DNA from: Zwartia sp.
Lineage (GTDB): Bacteria; Pseudomonadota; Gammaproteobacteria; Burkholderiales; Burkholderiaceae_B
Direction: 5' to 3'
DNA: 17,765 nucleotides
Assembly: GCA_030653405.1 (NCBI GenBank)
Contig: JAURZO010000117.1
Coordinates: forward strand, 1-17,765
The notes under the pieces are model-generated. The model saw only the letters and a list, made by a program, of their open reading frames with translations. It searched no databases and had not been told where the DNA came from. A program made the position numbers and the translations under genes. Shown in pieces: positions 6,582 through 13,364 of the stretch (the stretch's first letter is position 1; every line of letters begins with the position of its first letter).

Positions 6582-8072
6582 ATGATTGATTTCGATGCAC
6601 TGCATAAAGCCATTGATCTTCTCTCCAATTCTTGGCTCCCCTGGCTTGTCGTGATCCCAGGATTGTTAATCGGGCTTATTTTTGGTGCGATCCCGGGATT
6701 ATCCATCCCAGTCGCAATGGCGGTATTTCTTCCTGTCACCGTGCACATGGACTTTTTATCTGCCGTTCTTTTTCTCACGGCTATTTTTACCGGTGGGGGG
6801 TTTGGCGGTGCGATTCCTGCGATTCTGATGAACATCCCGGGGACGGGGTCTGCCGTCGCGACGGCGTTCGATGGCTACCCCATGGCGCAGCAGGGAAAAC
6901 ACAGTCTGGCACTTGGCATCGGCCTGGCCGCATCAACCATTGGCACCGGCTTTGGATACCTTGTTCTGATGCTGTTTGTGAGTCCGATGGCCGAGGCTGT
7001 GCTTCATCTCGGACCCTTTGAAATGTTCATGGTGGCGATGTGGGGATTAACGCTTATCGCTGTACTAGGATCCAAATCTCTCTCAAAAGGTTTATTGGCT
7101 GGACTCGTTGGTGTGCTGATCAGCACGATTGGTATGGGCGCTCAAGGCGATGAGCGCGGCACCTTCGGCTCTGTGCATCTGCTTGACGGCATTCCGGCTG
7201 TTCCGGCGCTGATCGGATTATTTGCCGCTTCCGAGCTCTTTCGCCTCTTAGGGCAAGACTATATTGTCTCTGACGAAACCAAGCGACGCATTTCTTTTCG
7301 GGATATTTTGGCAGGAGCCAAGCTCTCCCTAAGCTACCCCATGACGCTTTTTCGCGGTTCGATCATTGGGGTGGTCATCGGCGCCATACCGGGTGTAGGA
7401 TCCTCTGTTTCCAATCTCGTGTCTTACTCCTCCGAAAAACGGCGCGCCAAGGACTCCAGTCAGTTTGGACATGGGGATCCGAGAGGTGTCGCAGCCGCAG
7501 AGTCGGCAAACAGCAGCTCAGAGGGCGGCTCCATGGCGACCCTGCTCGCACTCGGGATCCCGGGAGGTTCCGCCACGGCCGTGATGCTTGGAGCCTTTGC
7601 GATGCACAACATCACAGGTGGCTCACGATTCATGGCCGAGAACATGGATATCGTCTACAGCATTATCTTGGGCAATTTCGCTCAAACGATTTTGTTGTTT
7701 GTTGTCGGTATCGGTTTTGTCTTCGTTTCAAGCTCGGTCGTTCGCGTACCACTCAAGTATCTGGTGCCGACCGTTTTTGTATTGGCCATTCTTGGCGCAT
7801 TTTCACTGACAGGCAACATGGTCGGTCCAATTACCGTCTTTGTTTTCGCAATCATTGGATGGTTCATGCGTCGCTTTGATTATCCTGTCGCGGCAATGGT
7901 CATCGGCCTGTTGCTGGGCCGTATGGCCGAGGGCGAACTACTTCGCTCTTATCAGCTGAGTGGCGGCAGCCTGGCATATTTGCTGGACAGACCCATCGCG
8001 CTGGTCATCATGGCTTTACTCATTCTTTCGCTCGTCTATCCTTTGATCAAAAATGCGTTTAACCGCTCGTAA
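6582..8072 (+). CDS. tctA: Tripartite tricarboxylate transporter large membrane subunit (TctA family)
   Basis: This is the main permease of the transporter, a cation-driven importer in the inner membrane. The 496 residues are mostly hydrophobic, with about twelve membrane segments. Family glycine-rich motifs are present: LIFGAIPGLSIPVAMAVFLP near the N-terminus, GGGFGGAIPAILMNIPGTGS followed by ATAFDGYPMAQQGK, then GAIPGVGSSVSNLVSY in the middle and LGIPGGSATAVMLGAFAMHN after it. AGGA lies 7 nt before ATG 6582, and the gene starts 16 nt after tctB. Length matches the usual 495-505. The next gene begins 38 nt downstream, so import and the LeuCD-like enzyme are probably co-transcribed. Confidence 0.94.
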   Translation: MIDFDALHKAIDLLSNSWLPWLVVIPGLLIGLIFGAIPGLSIPVAMAVFLPVTVHMDFLSAVLFLTAIFTGGGFGGAIPAILMNIPGTGSAVATAFDGYPMAQQGKHSLALGIGLAASTIGTGFGYLVLMLFVSPMAEAVLHLGPFEMFMVAMWGLTLIAVLGSKSLSKGLLAGLVGVLISTIGMGAQGDERGTFGSVHLLDGIPAVPALIGLFAASELFRLLGQDYIVSDETKRRISFRDILAGAKLSLSYPMTLFRGSIIGVVIGAIPGVGSSVSNLVSYSSEKRRAKDSSQFGHGDPRGVAAAESANSSSEGGSMATLLALGIPGGSATAVMLGAFAMHNITGGSRFMAENMDIVYSIILGNFAQTILLFVVGIGFVFVSSSVVRVPLKYLVPTVFVLAILGAFSLTGNMVGPITVFVFAIIGWFMRRFDYPVAAMVIGLLLGRMAEGELLRSYQLSGGSLAYLLDRPIALVIMALLILSLVYPLIKNAFNRS

Positions 8073-8110
8073 AAATATTGCTCAAAAAACCATTGAAACG
8101 GAGTAGTTTG

Positions 8111-9523
8111 ATGACCCAGCCTCAAACAATGTTTGCCAAAATCTGGCAACGCCATCTCATTTGTGAGGATGGCGACGGTCGGTCACTATTACACGTATCG
8201 CGACACTTTGCGCACGATGGCTCCTGGCATGCCTTCAGTTTTTTGCAATCGAGAGGGCTGCCTGTCCGGCATCCGGATCAGCTTTTCACCACACCTGATC
8301 ATGGGGTATCGACTCTCAGTCATCAAATCGAAGACATTCACGATGCGGATCAATTGCGGGTTGTGAAAGGTCTGGACGCCAATGCCAAGAAATATGGCTT
8401 TACGGTTTTTGGCCTGAACGACCCCAGACAGGGCATTATTCATGTTGTGGGTCCCGAGCAAGGTTTGACACAACCCGGACTGCTGATCGTCTGCGGCGAC
8501 AGTCACACGTCGACTCACGGTGCGCTGGGTGCGCTGAGTTTTGGTATCGGTGCCTCTGAAGTCTGTCATGTGCTGGCGACCCAGGCAATCTGGCAACGCA
8601 AACCAAAAACCATGCGCGTCAATATCGAAGGCGCGCTCTCCAATGGGGTAAGCGCCAAAGATGTCATTCTTGCCTTGATTGAAAAAATAGGTGCGAACGG
8701 CGCTGCCGGACACGTGATTGAATACACAGGGTCGACGATCAAAAACATGTCGATGGAAGCGCGTCTGACACTTTGCAATATGTCGATCGAGGCCGGCGCA
8801 CGTGCCGGACTTATTGCGCCCGATGAAAAAACCTACGCCTATTTAAAAGGTAAGCCCTACGCACCCACCGAGGACGACTGGGAGCTCGCACACGCTTATT
8901 GGCGTTCACTTCCGACTGACGACGGTGCTCAGTTTGACGCGGAAGTCCACTTCAACGCGGCTGAGTTAGCGCCCATGGTGACGTGGGGGAATAGTCCTGA
9001 AGAGTCTCTACCCGTCTCCAACCGCGTGCCAGATGCCAAGGACTACCCTGATCACCAACAAGAGTCGGTCCAGGCCACATTGGAATATATGGGCTTGCGT
9101 TCAGGCGAACCCTTGGAGCAGGTGCCAATCGATATTGTTTTCATCGGATCTTGTACCAATGGTCGTATTGAGGATCTCAGAGCGGCGGCTGATGTTGCGA
9201 AAAGGGGCAAAGCGGTCATCCCCGCGATCGTGGTACCCGGCTCCTCTCTTGTAAAGTCCCAGGCCGAGAAAGAAGGACTGGACCAAATATTCATCAATGC
9301 CGGTTTTCAATGGCGTGAGTCTGGGTGTTCGATGTGCGTAGGGATGAATGGCGACCTTGTTCCATCAGGACAGCGTTGCGCCTCCACGACAAACAGAAAC
9401 TTCCGAGGCCGCCAAGGGCCTGGCAGCCGAACCCATTTGATGAGTCCGGCGATGGCTGCCGCCGCCGCCTTAACCGGGCACCTGACAGACGTGAGAAAAA
9501 TCTTGAATGGAGAGCCCGCATGA
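8111..9523 (+). CDS. LeuC-family large subunit of a 3-isopropylmalate dehydratase-like hydro-lyase
   Basis: This is the catalytic subunit of a two-subunit 4Fe-4S hydro-lyase that dehydrates, hydrates or isomerises substituted malates. The 470 residues match LeuC length. Cluster ligands are visible as C348 in FIGSCTNGRIEDL and C406 and C409 in ESGCSMCVGMNGD. CGDSHTSTHGALGALSFGIG (128-147) is conserved. The N-terminal part deviates from the biosynthetic LeuC I recall: LLHVSRHFAHDGSWHAF in place of LLYIDRHLVHEVTSPQAF, and TPDHGVST in place of TMDHNVPT. The start is ATG 8111 with GGAG 7 nt upstream; an in-frame TTG at 8078 lacks support. It lies after a transporter with no leuA or leuB, so a catabolic paralog (as dimethylmaleate hydratase or homoaconitase-like enzymes are) is more likely than leucine synthesis. 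Automated annotation would probably call it leuC. Confidence 0.9.
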   Translation: MTQPQTMFAKIWQRHLICEDGDGRSLLHVSRHFAHDGSWHAFSFLQSRGLPVRHPDQLFTTPDHGVSTLSHQIEDIHDADQLRVVKGLDANAKKYGFTVFGLNDPRQGIIHVVGPEQGLTQPGLLIVCGDSHTSTHGALGALSFGIGASEVCHVLATQAIWQRKPKTMRVNIEGALSNGVSAKDVILALIEKIGANGAAGHVIEYTGSTIKNMSMEARLTLCNMSIEAGARAGLIAPDEKTYAYLKGKPYAPTEDDWELAHAYWRSLPTDDGAQFDAEVHFNAAELAPMVTWGNSPEESLPVSNRVPDAKDYPDHQQESVQATLEYMGLRSGEPLEQVPIDIVFIGSCTNGRIEDLRAAADVAKRGKAVIPAIVVPGSSLVKSQAEKEGLDQIFINAGFQWRESGCSMCVGMNGDLVPSGQRCASTTNRNFRGRQGPGSRTHLMSPAMAAAAALTGHLTDVRKILNGEPA

Positions 9524-10149
9524 CCCCCTTTCATACATTGCAAGGCATCGCCGCGCCCCTTGATCAACCCAATGCCGATACGGATCAAATTGCGCCTGCC
9601 AGATTTCTACGTCGACCTCGCCAAGAGGGATACAGTCGATTTCTCTTCCACGATCTGCGTGTTGATGAAAAGGGGCTGGAAAAGGCCGATTTTGTTTTAA
9701 ATCACCCCGGATTCAAAGAGGCTCAAATACTCGTCGTCAACCGAAATTTTGGGGGTGGTTCAAGCCGCGAACAAGCAGTATGGTGCTTGGTCGACTACGG
9801 GATTCGGTGTGTGATTGGCTCGACGTTTGGGGACATTTTTTACAATAATTCGATTAATCACGGCCTACTCCTGATCAAACAAGAAGAAGATGTTTGCAAG
9901 CGTCTGCGCGCTCAACTGCATGCCGCACCCGGTGCGACGTTGTCGGTCGATTTGCCTAATCAATCATTCACGGGGCCTGATGGTCAGCGCTATTCATTCT
10001 CGATCGAAGAAAGTCGTAAAAAAAGGCTGCTGAACGGCTTGGATGAGATTGGCCTGACGCTTGAATATGTCACCCAAATGAACGCCTTTGAAACAGACTT
10101 CCGAAAAAAGCATCCGTGGCTGTTTCGATCAAGCACCAGCCAAACCTGA
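9520..10149 (+). CDS. LeuD-family small subunit of a 3-isopropylmalate dehydratase-like hydro-lyase
   Basis: This is the swivelling small subunit that completes the active site of the 8111 protein. The 209 residues carry the LeuD core: NADTDQIAPARFLRR at 18-32, VVNRNFGGGSSREQAVWCL at 72-90, and STFGDIFYNNSINHGLL at 101-117. The usual NFGCGSSREHAPW motif is altered here to NFGGGSSREQAVW, so Cys is replaced by Gly and His by Gln near the substrate-contact loop. ATG 9520 overlaps the stop of the large subunit in ATGA, giving 4 nt overlap and probable translational coupling. The frame is open far upstream, but that part is antiparallel-free read-through over the large-subunit gene and does not resemble LeuD. 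It is the last gene of the operon, followed by a 143-nt gap. Confidence 0.9.
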   Translation: MTPFHTLQGIAAPLDQPNADTDQIAPARFLRRPRQEGYSRFLFHDLRVDEKGLEKADFVLNHPGFKEAQILVVNRNFGGGSSREQAVWCLVDYGIRCVIGSTFGDIFYNNSINHGLLLIKQEEDVCKRLRAQLHAAPGATLSVDLPNQSFTGPDGQRYSFSIEESRKKRLLNGLDEIGLTLEYVTQMNAFETDFRKKHPWLFRSSTSQT

Positions 10150-10292
10150 TAGGCGGAAAATCTGCACAACGGTAAACACGATTAAAACGTGTCAGGATGT
10201 GACGTGCCGCTTTGCCTGGCTATCGCCCTCAAGATGACGTCAAAACAGGTAATAATGATGTTTTGTCCAACATCTTTCCCAGCAGGCAGCTC
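10150..10292 (+). promoter_or_regulatory. Gap between the catabolic operon and argJ
   Basis: These 143 bases should contain the end of the operon transcript and a promoter for argJ. I see no clear terminator: the only small stem, ACACG/CGTGT at 10176-10192, has 5 bp and no T run. TGACGT occurs at 10200-10205 and again at 10235-10240, the second within the perfect palindrome TGACGTCA (10235-10242). TAATAAT at 10250-10256 could serve as a -10 but has no matching -35. Read-through from the operon into argJ cannot be excluded. Confidence 0.3.
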
Positions 10293-11519
10293 ATGGCCGT
10301 TAATTTGCACATCCCATCCGATGACTTGGTCTATCCCGTTCCCGGTGTCGAAATCGGTGTCACCGAAGCCGGCATTCGCAAAGCAAACCGTCGCGACTTA
10401 ACCGTTTTTCGCCTGAGTCCGGGCGCGACCGTGGCCGGTGTCTTTACCCGCAACCGCTTTTGCGCCGCACCGGTTCTGGTCTGTCAGGAGCATCTCGCCG
10501 CCGCGGGTGAGATACGGGCACTCGTGATCAACACGGGTAACGCGAACGCCGGCACAGGCGAGCCCGGCATGCTGGCTGCCCGTGAGACCTGCCAGGCCCT
10601 TGCGGCACTCATGGCGCTCGACAGCAAGCAAATTTTGCCCTTTTCAACAGGCGTCATTCTGGAGCCACTGCCGGTCGATCGCATCAAGGCCGGCCTACCA
10701 AGCGCGCTGAAGAACCTCAGCGCTGACAACTGGGTGTCCGCGGCCCACGGCATTATGACGACCGATACGCTACCCAAGATTCACTCACAGCGCCTCAATC
10801 TAGGTGGCAAGACCGTGACGATCACCGGCATCAGTAAAGGCGCAGGGATGATTCGCCCCAATATGGCCACGATGCTCAGCTACTTGGCAACGGATGCCGG
10901 CATTAGCCAGCCATTACTCAACACCCTGGCAAAAGAACTCGCGGACGTTTCTTTCAATCGCATCACAATCGATGGTGACACCTCCACCAACGACTCCTTC
11001 ATCGTCATCGCCACAGGTCAGAGCGGCCTGTCCATCGACAGCATTGCGCACCCACATTACGCCGCGCTCAAAGCCGCGCTTGCGGCTGCGGCGACCGATC
11101 TGGCGCAAAAGATCGTGCGTGACGGCGAAGGTGCGACCAAATTCATGACCATTCAGGTCGAGGAAGCAAAATCCTCCGAAGAAGCCCTCCAGGTCGCCTA
11201 CGCGGTCGCCCATTCACCACTCGTCAAGACAGCATTTTTTGCAAGCGATCCCAATCTCGGTCGGATTCTGGCTGCGATCGGCTATGCCGGCATTTTGGAC
11301 CTGGATGTCAGCGGCGTGAAGCTCTGGCTCGGCGATGTATTGGTCGCGACACATGGCGGTCGGAATCCAGATTACCAAGAGGCCGAAGGTCAACGCATCA
11401 TGAAAGAACCAGAGATCCTGGTGAGGATCGCGCTTGGTCGCGGCACACAGACAGAAACGGTTTACACCTGCGACTTCTCGCATGAGTACGTCAGCATTAA
11501 TGCGGATTACAGATCATAA
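10293..11519 (+). CDS. argJ: Bifunctional ornithine acetyltransferase/N-acetylglutamate synthase ArgJ
   Basis: ArgJ transfers the acetyl group from N-acetylornithine to glutamate in the cyclic arginine pathway, and many members also use acetyl-CoA. The 408-residue product is a self-cleaving Ntn-type precursor. The cleavage site and nucleophile are visible as T193 in RPNMATMLSYLATDAG, so alpha (1-192) and beta (193-408) chains are expected. FSTGVI (117-122) supplies the oxyanion residues T119 and G120, and DGDTSTNDS (228-236) is conserved. The start is set at ATG 10293, giving MAVNLHIPSDDLVYPVPGVE, which matches the N-terminus of Bordetella-type ArgJ as I recall it. The frame continues 27 codons up to ATG 10212, but that extension looks non-coding. 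The stop overlaps the next start by 1 nt (TAATG). Confidence 0.97.
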   Translation: MAVNLHIPSDDLVYPVPGVEIGVTEAGIRKANRRDLTVFRLSPGATVAGVFTRNRFCAAPVLVCQEHLAAAGEIRALVINTGNANAGTGEPGMLAARETCQALAALMALDSKQILPFSTGVILEPLPVDRIKAGLPSALKNLSADNWVSAAHGIMTTDTLPKIHSQRLNLGGKTVTITGISKGAGMIRPNMATMLSYLATDAGISQPLLNTLAKELADVSFNRITIDGDTSTNDSFIVIATGQSGLSIDSIAHPHYAALKAALAAAATDLAQKIVRDGEGATKFMTIQVEEAKSSEEALQVAYAVAHSPLVKTAFFASDPNLGRILAAIGYAGILDLDVSGVKLWLGDVLVATHGGRNPDYQEAEGQRIMKEPEILVRIALGRGTQTETVYTCDFSHEYVSINADYRS

Positions 11520-12406
11520 TGAACTCACCTATTTCTTCTAACGCCAATGATATGGCGGACCTGCTGGCACGTGCTGTGCGTGTGCTTGCGCAACTCGAAG
11601 CCTGGCTGCCTCCGGCCCCTCCTGCGATCAACTGGGATGCGCACGCCTTCCGCTGGCGCAAGCGTGGCACGTCCCACGGCTGGCTCGATGCGATTGCCAA
11701 CGTATCACTCATTCACACCGAAGACCTGCAGCACATCGAACGTCAAAAAGACATCATCGATCGCAATACGCGTCACTTCATCGAAGGCAAGCCCGCCAAC
11801 AACGTGCTGATGACAGGCGCGCGAGGAACCGGCAAAAGCTCGCTGGTCAAAGCCATGTTGGCGGCCTATGGTGAGCGCGGCCTGCGTCTGATCGAGGTCG
11901 ACAAATCGGATCTTGGCGATCTAGCGGATATTGTTGATATGGTGGCCGCCCGCCCAGAAAAATTTATCGTCTTTTGTGATGACTTGTCTTTTGAAGAGGG
12001 CGAGTCCGGCTACAAAGCGCTCAAATCTGTACTCGACGGCTCGGCCGCCTCCTCGGGCAACAATGTTCTGATTTACGCGACCTCCAACCGTCGCCACTTG
12101 ATGCCCGAATACATGAGTGAAAACCTTCAGGCACGACATCAGGCTGACGGCGAAGTCCATCCAGGTGAAACCGTCGAAGAGAAAATCTCTCTGTCAGAAC
12201 GTTTCGGTCTGTGGTTGTCTTTTTACCCCTTCCGTCAGGACGACTACCTCGACATCGTCAACCACTGGTTGCGCACACTGGGCTGCACCGAGGCCAATAT
12301 CCTCGCTTCGCGGACCGAGGCCTTGCAGTGGGCACTTGAGCGCGGCTCGCGCTCAGGTCGGGTCGCTTGGCACTTCGCCCGAGACTGGGCGGCACGACAT
12401 GCCTGA
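11519..12406 (+). CDS. DUF815 family P-loop ATPase
   Basis: This is a cytoplasmic AAA-type ATP-binding protein of the DUF815 family, whose role is not established. Walker A is NVLMTGARGTGKSSLV (G100 to S107 is the loop), Walker B is KFIVFCDDLSFEEGE (148-162), and a sensor-1-like segment ATSNRRHLMPEY follows at 187-198. FYPFRQDDYLDIVNHWL (235-251) is part of the C-terminal lid. Residues 30-70 contain Trp-rich sequence (WDAHAFRWRKRG) seen in family members. At 295 residues it is a normal length. It starts within the argJ stop (1-nt overlap) and its last 8 nt overlap the next gene, so the three are almost certainly one transcript. The same order recurs in Burkholderiales from memory; a functional link to arginine synthesis is not implied. 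Confidence 0.93.
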   Translation: MNSPISSNANDMADLLARAVRVLAQLEAWLPPAPPAINWDAHAFRWRKRGTSHGWLDAIANVSLIHTEDLQHIERQKDIIDRNTRHFIEGKPANNVLMTGARGTGKSSLVKAMLAAYGERGLRLIEVDKSDLGDLADIVDMVAARPEKFIVFCDDLSFEEGESGYKALKSVLDGSAASSGNNVLIYATSNRRHLMPEYMSENLQARHQADGEVHPGETVEEKISLSERFGLWLSFYPFRQDDYLDIVNHWLRTLGCTEANILASRTEALQWALERGSRSGRVAWHFARDWAARHA

Positions 12407-13364
12407 AAAAATCATTGATGTCGCAGTGGGTGTTCTGCTGCGACCCGATGGCACCGTTCTTTTAGGGAATCGCCCGGCCGACAAACCTTGGCCAGGGTGG
12501 TGGGAGCTGCCTGGCGGCAAGCTGGAACCGGGCGAAACGGTTCTTGAAGCGCTCGCACGTGAACTGAAGGAGGAAATCGGCATTCAGGTCACGCAGGCAA
12601 CGCCATGGGTGACCTATGTGCACACCTATCCGACCACCACCGTGCGTCTGGCCTTTTGTCGCGTCACGGGCTGGACCGGCGAACCTCAGAGTCTGGAAGG
12701 TCAAGCACTGCGTTGGGTGCCTATTGATCAGGCGCAGGATGTCCCGCAGTTGCTACCCGCCACCTATCCGCCGTTGCGTTGGTTACAGCTACCGAATATC
12801 TACGCGATTTCCTCGGCGGGTTCTCCTGAGCAATTGCCGGAGTTTTTAAAACAGCTGGATCTGGGTTTAAGCGCCGGGATCAAGCTTTTTCAGTGGCGTG
12901 AGCCCGGCTGGCCGGGGGGACCTGCCCAGGCTGATCTTCAGCAGGCATTTCAAACAACACTCGCGCGCTGCCATGCGCATGGCGCGCAACTTTTAGTCAA
13001 CAGTGTTCATCCAGAGGGATGGTGGCACGAAGCCGACGGTGTCCATTTGCGCGCCGATGATGCGCGACGTTTGACGACCAGGCCAGCACTGGCTGCTGGA
13101 AAGCGTGTCGGCGTCTCCACCCACACGCTCGACGAGCTCGCACATGCGCGTACGCTTGAGGCCGACTTCGCAGTGCTGGGTCCCGTTCTCCCGACTGCCT
13201 CGCATCCAGAACATCCAGGCCTTGGGTGGGATACGTTTGCCCGTCTGAGTGCCCAGGCTGGGTTACCTGTTTTTGCGCTAGGCGGTCAGTCGGCCACGAC
13301 GCTTGCGCAAGCACAATCAGTTGGTGGGCACGGTATTGCTGGGATTAGAGGTTGGGTTTCCTGA
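12399..13364 (+). CDS. Nudix (MutT-like) hydrolase fused to a thiamine-phosphate-synthase-like domain
   Basis: The 321-residue protein has two domains. Residues 1-130 are a MutT-type Nudix hydrolase with a perfect box, GKLEPGETVLEALARELKEE (from 40) completed by IGI, fitting 8-oxo-dGTP cleanup. Residues about 132-321 form a ThiE/TenI-like barrel with QWRE, ADGVHL, VGVSTHT and LGPVLPTASHPEHPGLGW. In true ThiE the corresponding motifs are QLRxK and NDR; here the Lys is Glu and the NDR region reads VNSVHPE, so thiamine-phosphate synthase activity is doubtful. The start is ATG 12399, overlapping the ATPase gene by 8 nt; an upstream in-frame ATG at 12117 lies inside that gene and gives unrelated sequence. 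Its last 48 nt overlap the convergent outer-membrane-factor gene. Nudix activity is well supported; the barrel's role is open. Confidence 0.92.
   Translation: MPEKIIDVAVGVLLRPDGTVLLGNRPADKPWPGWWELPGGKLEPGETVLEALARELKEEIGIQVTQATPWVTYVHTYPTTTVRLAFCRVTGWTGEPQSLEGQALRWVPIDQAQDVPQLLPATYPPLRWLQLPNIYAISSAGSPEQLPEFLKQLDLGLSAGIKLFQWREPGWPGGPAQADLQQAFQTTLARCHAHGAQLLVNSVHPEGWWHEADGVHLRADDARRLTTRPALAAGKRVGVSTHTLDELAHARTLEADFAVLGPVLPTASHPEHPGLGWDTFARLSAQAGLPVFALGGQSATTLAQAQSVGGHGIAGIRGWVS

Noticed and set aside
7553..7562. Palindrome CGGGATCCCG
   Set aside because: It encodes the conserved LGIPGG motif of TctA and needs no regulatory explanation.
8189..8713. 174-codon minus-strand frame opposite the LeuC-like gene
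   Set aside because: It is the antisense shadow of a well-conserved enzyme; no ribosome site or domain supports it.
9325..9519. N-terminal extension of the LeuD-like protein
   Set aside because: It overlaps the large-subunit gene, shows no LeuD similarity, and ATG 9520 gives a standard LeuD start with ATGA coupling.
8111..10149. Leucine biosynthesis genes leuCD
   Set aside because: No leuA or leuB beside them, location downstream of a TTT importer, and altered motifs in both subunits make a catabolic paralog more likely.
10176..10192. Small hairpin ACACG/CGTGT as operon terminator
   Set aside because: Only 5 bp with a 7-nt loop and no following T run.
10212..10292. 27-codon extension of ArgJ
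   Set aside because: Unlike known ArgJ N-termini; MAVNL at 10293 matches the family.
12117..12398. N-terminal extension of the Nudix protein
   Set aside because: It lies within the DUF815 gene in another frame; the family start MPEKIIDVAVG at 12399 is natural.
12970..12983. Perfect 14-bp palindrome GCCATGCGCATGGC
   Set aside because: It lies inside the Nudix fusion where it encodes the ordinary stretch CHAHG; probably chance in GC-rich coding sequence.
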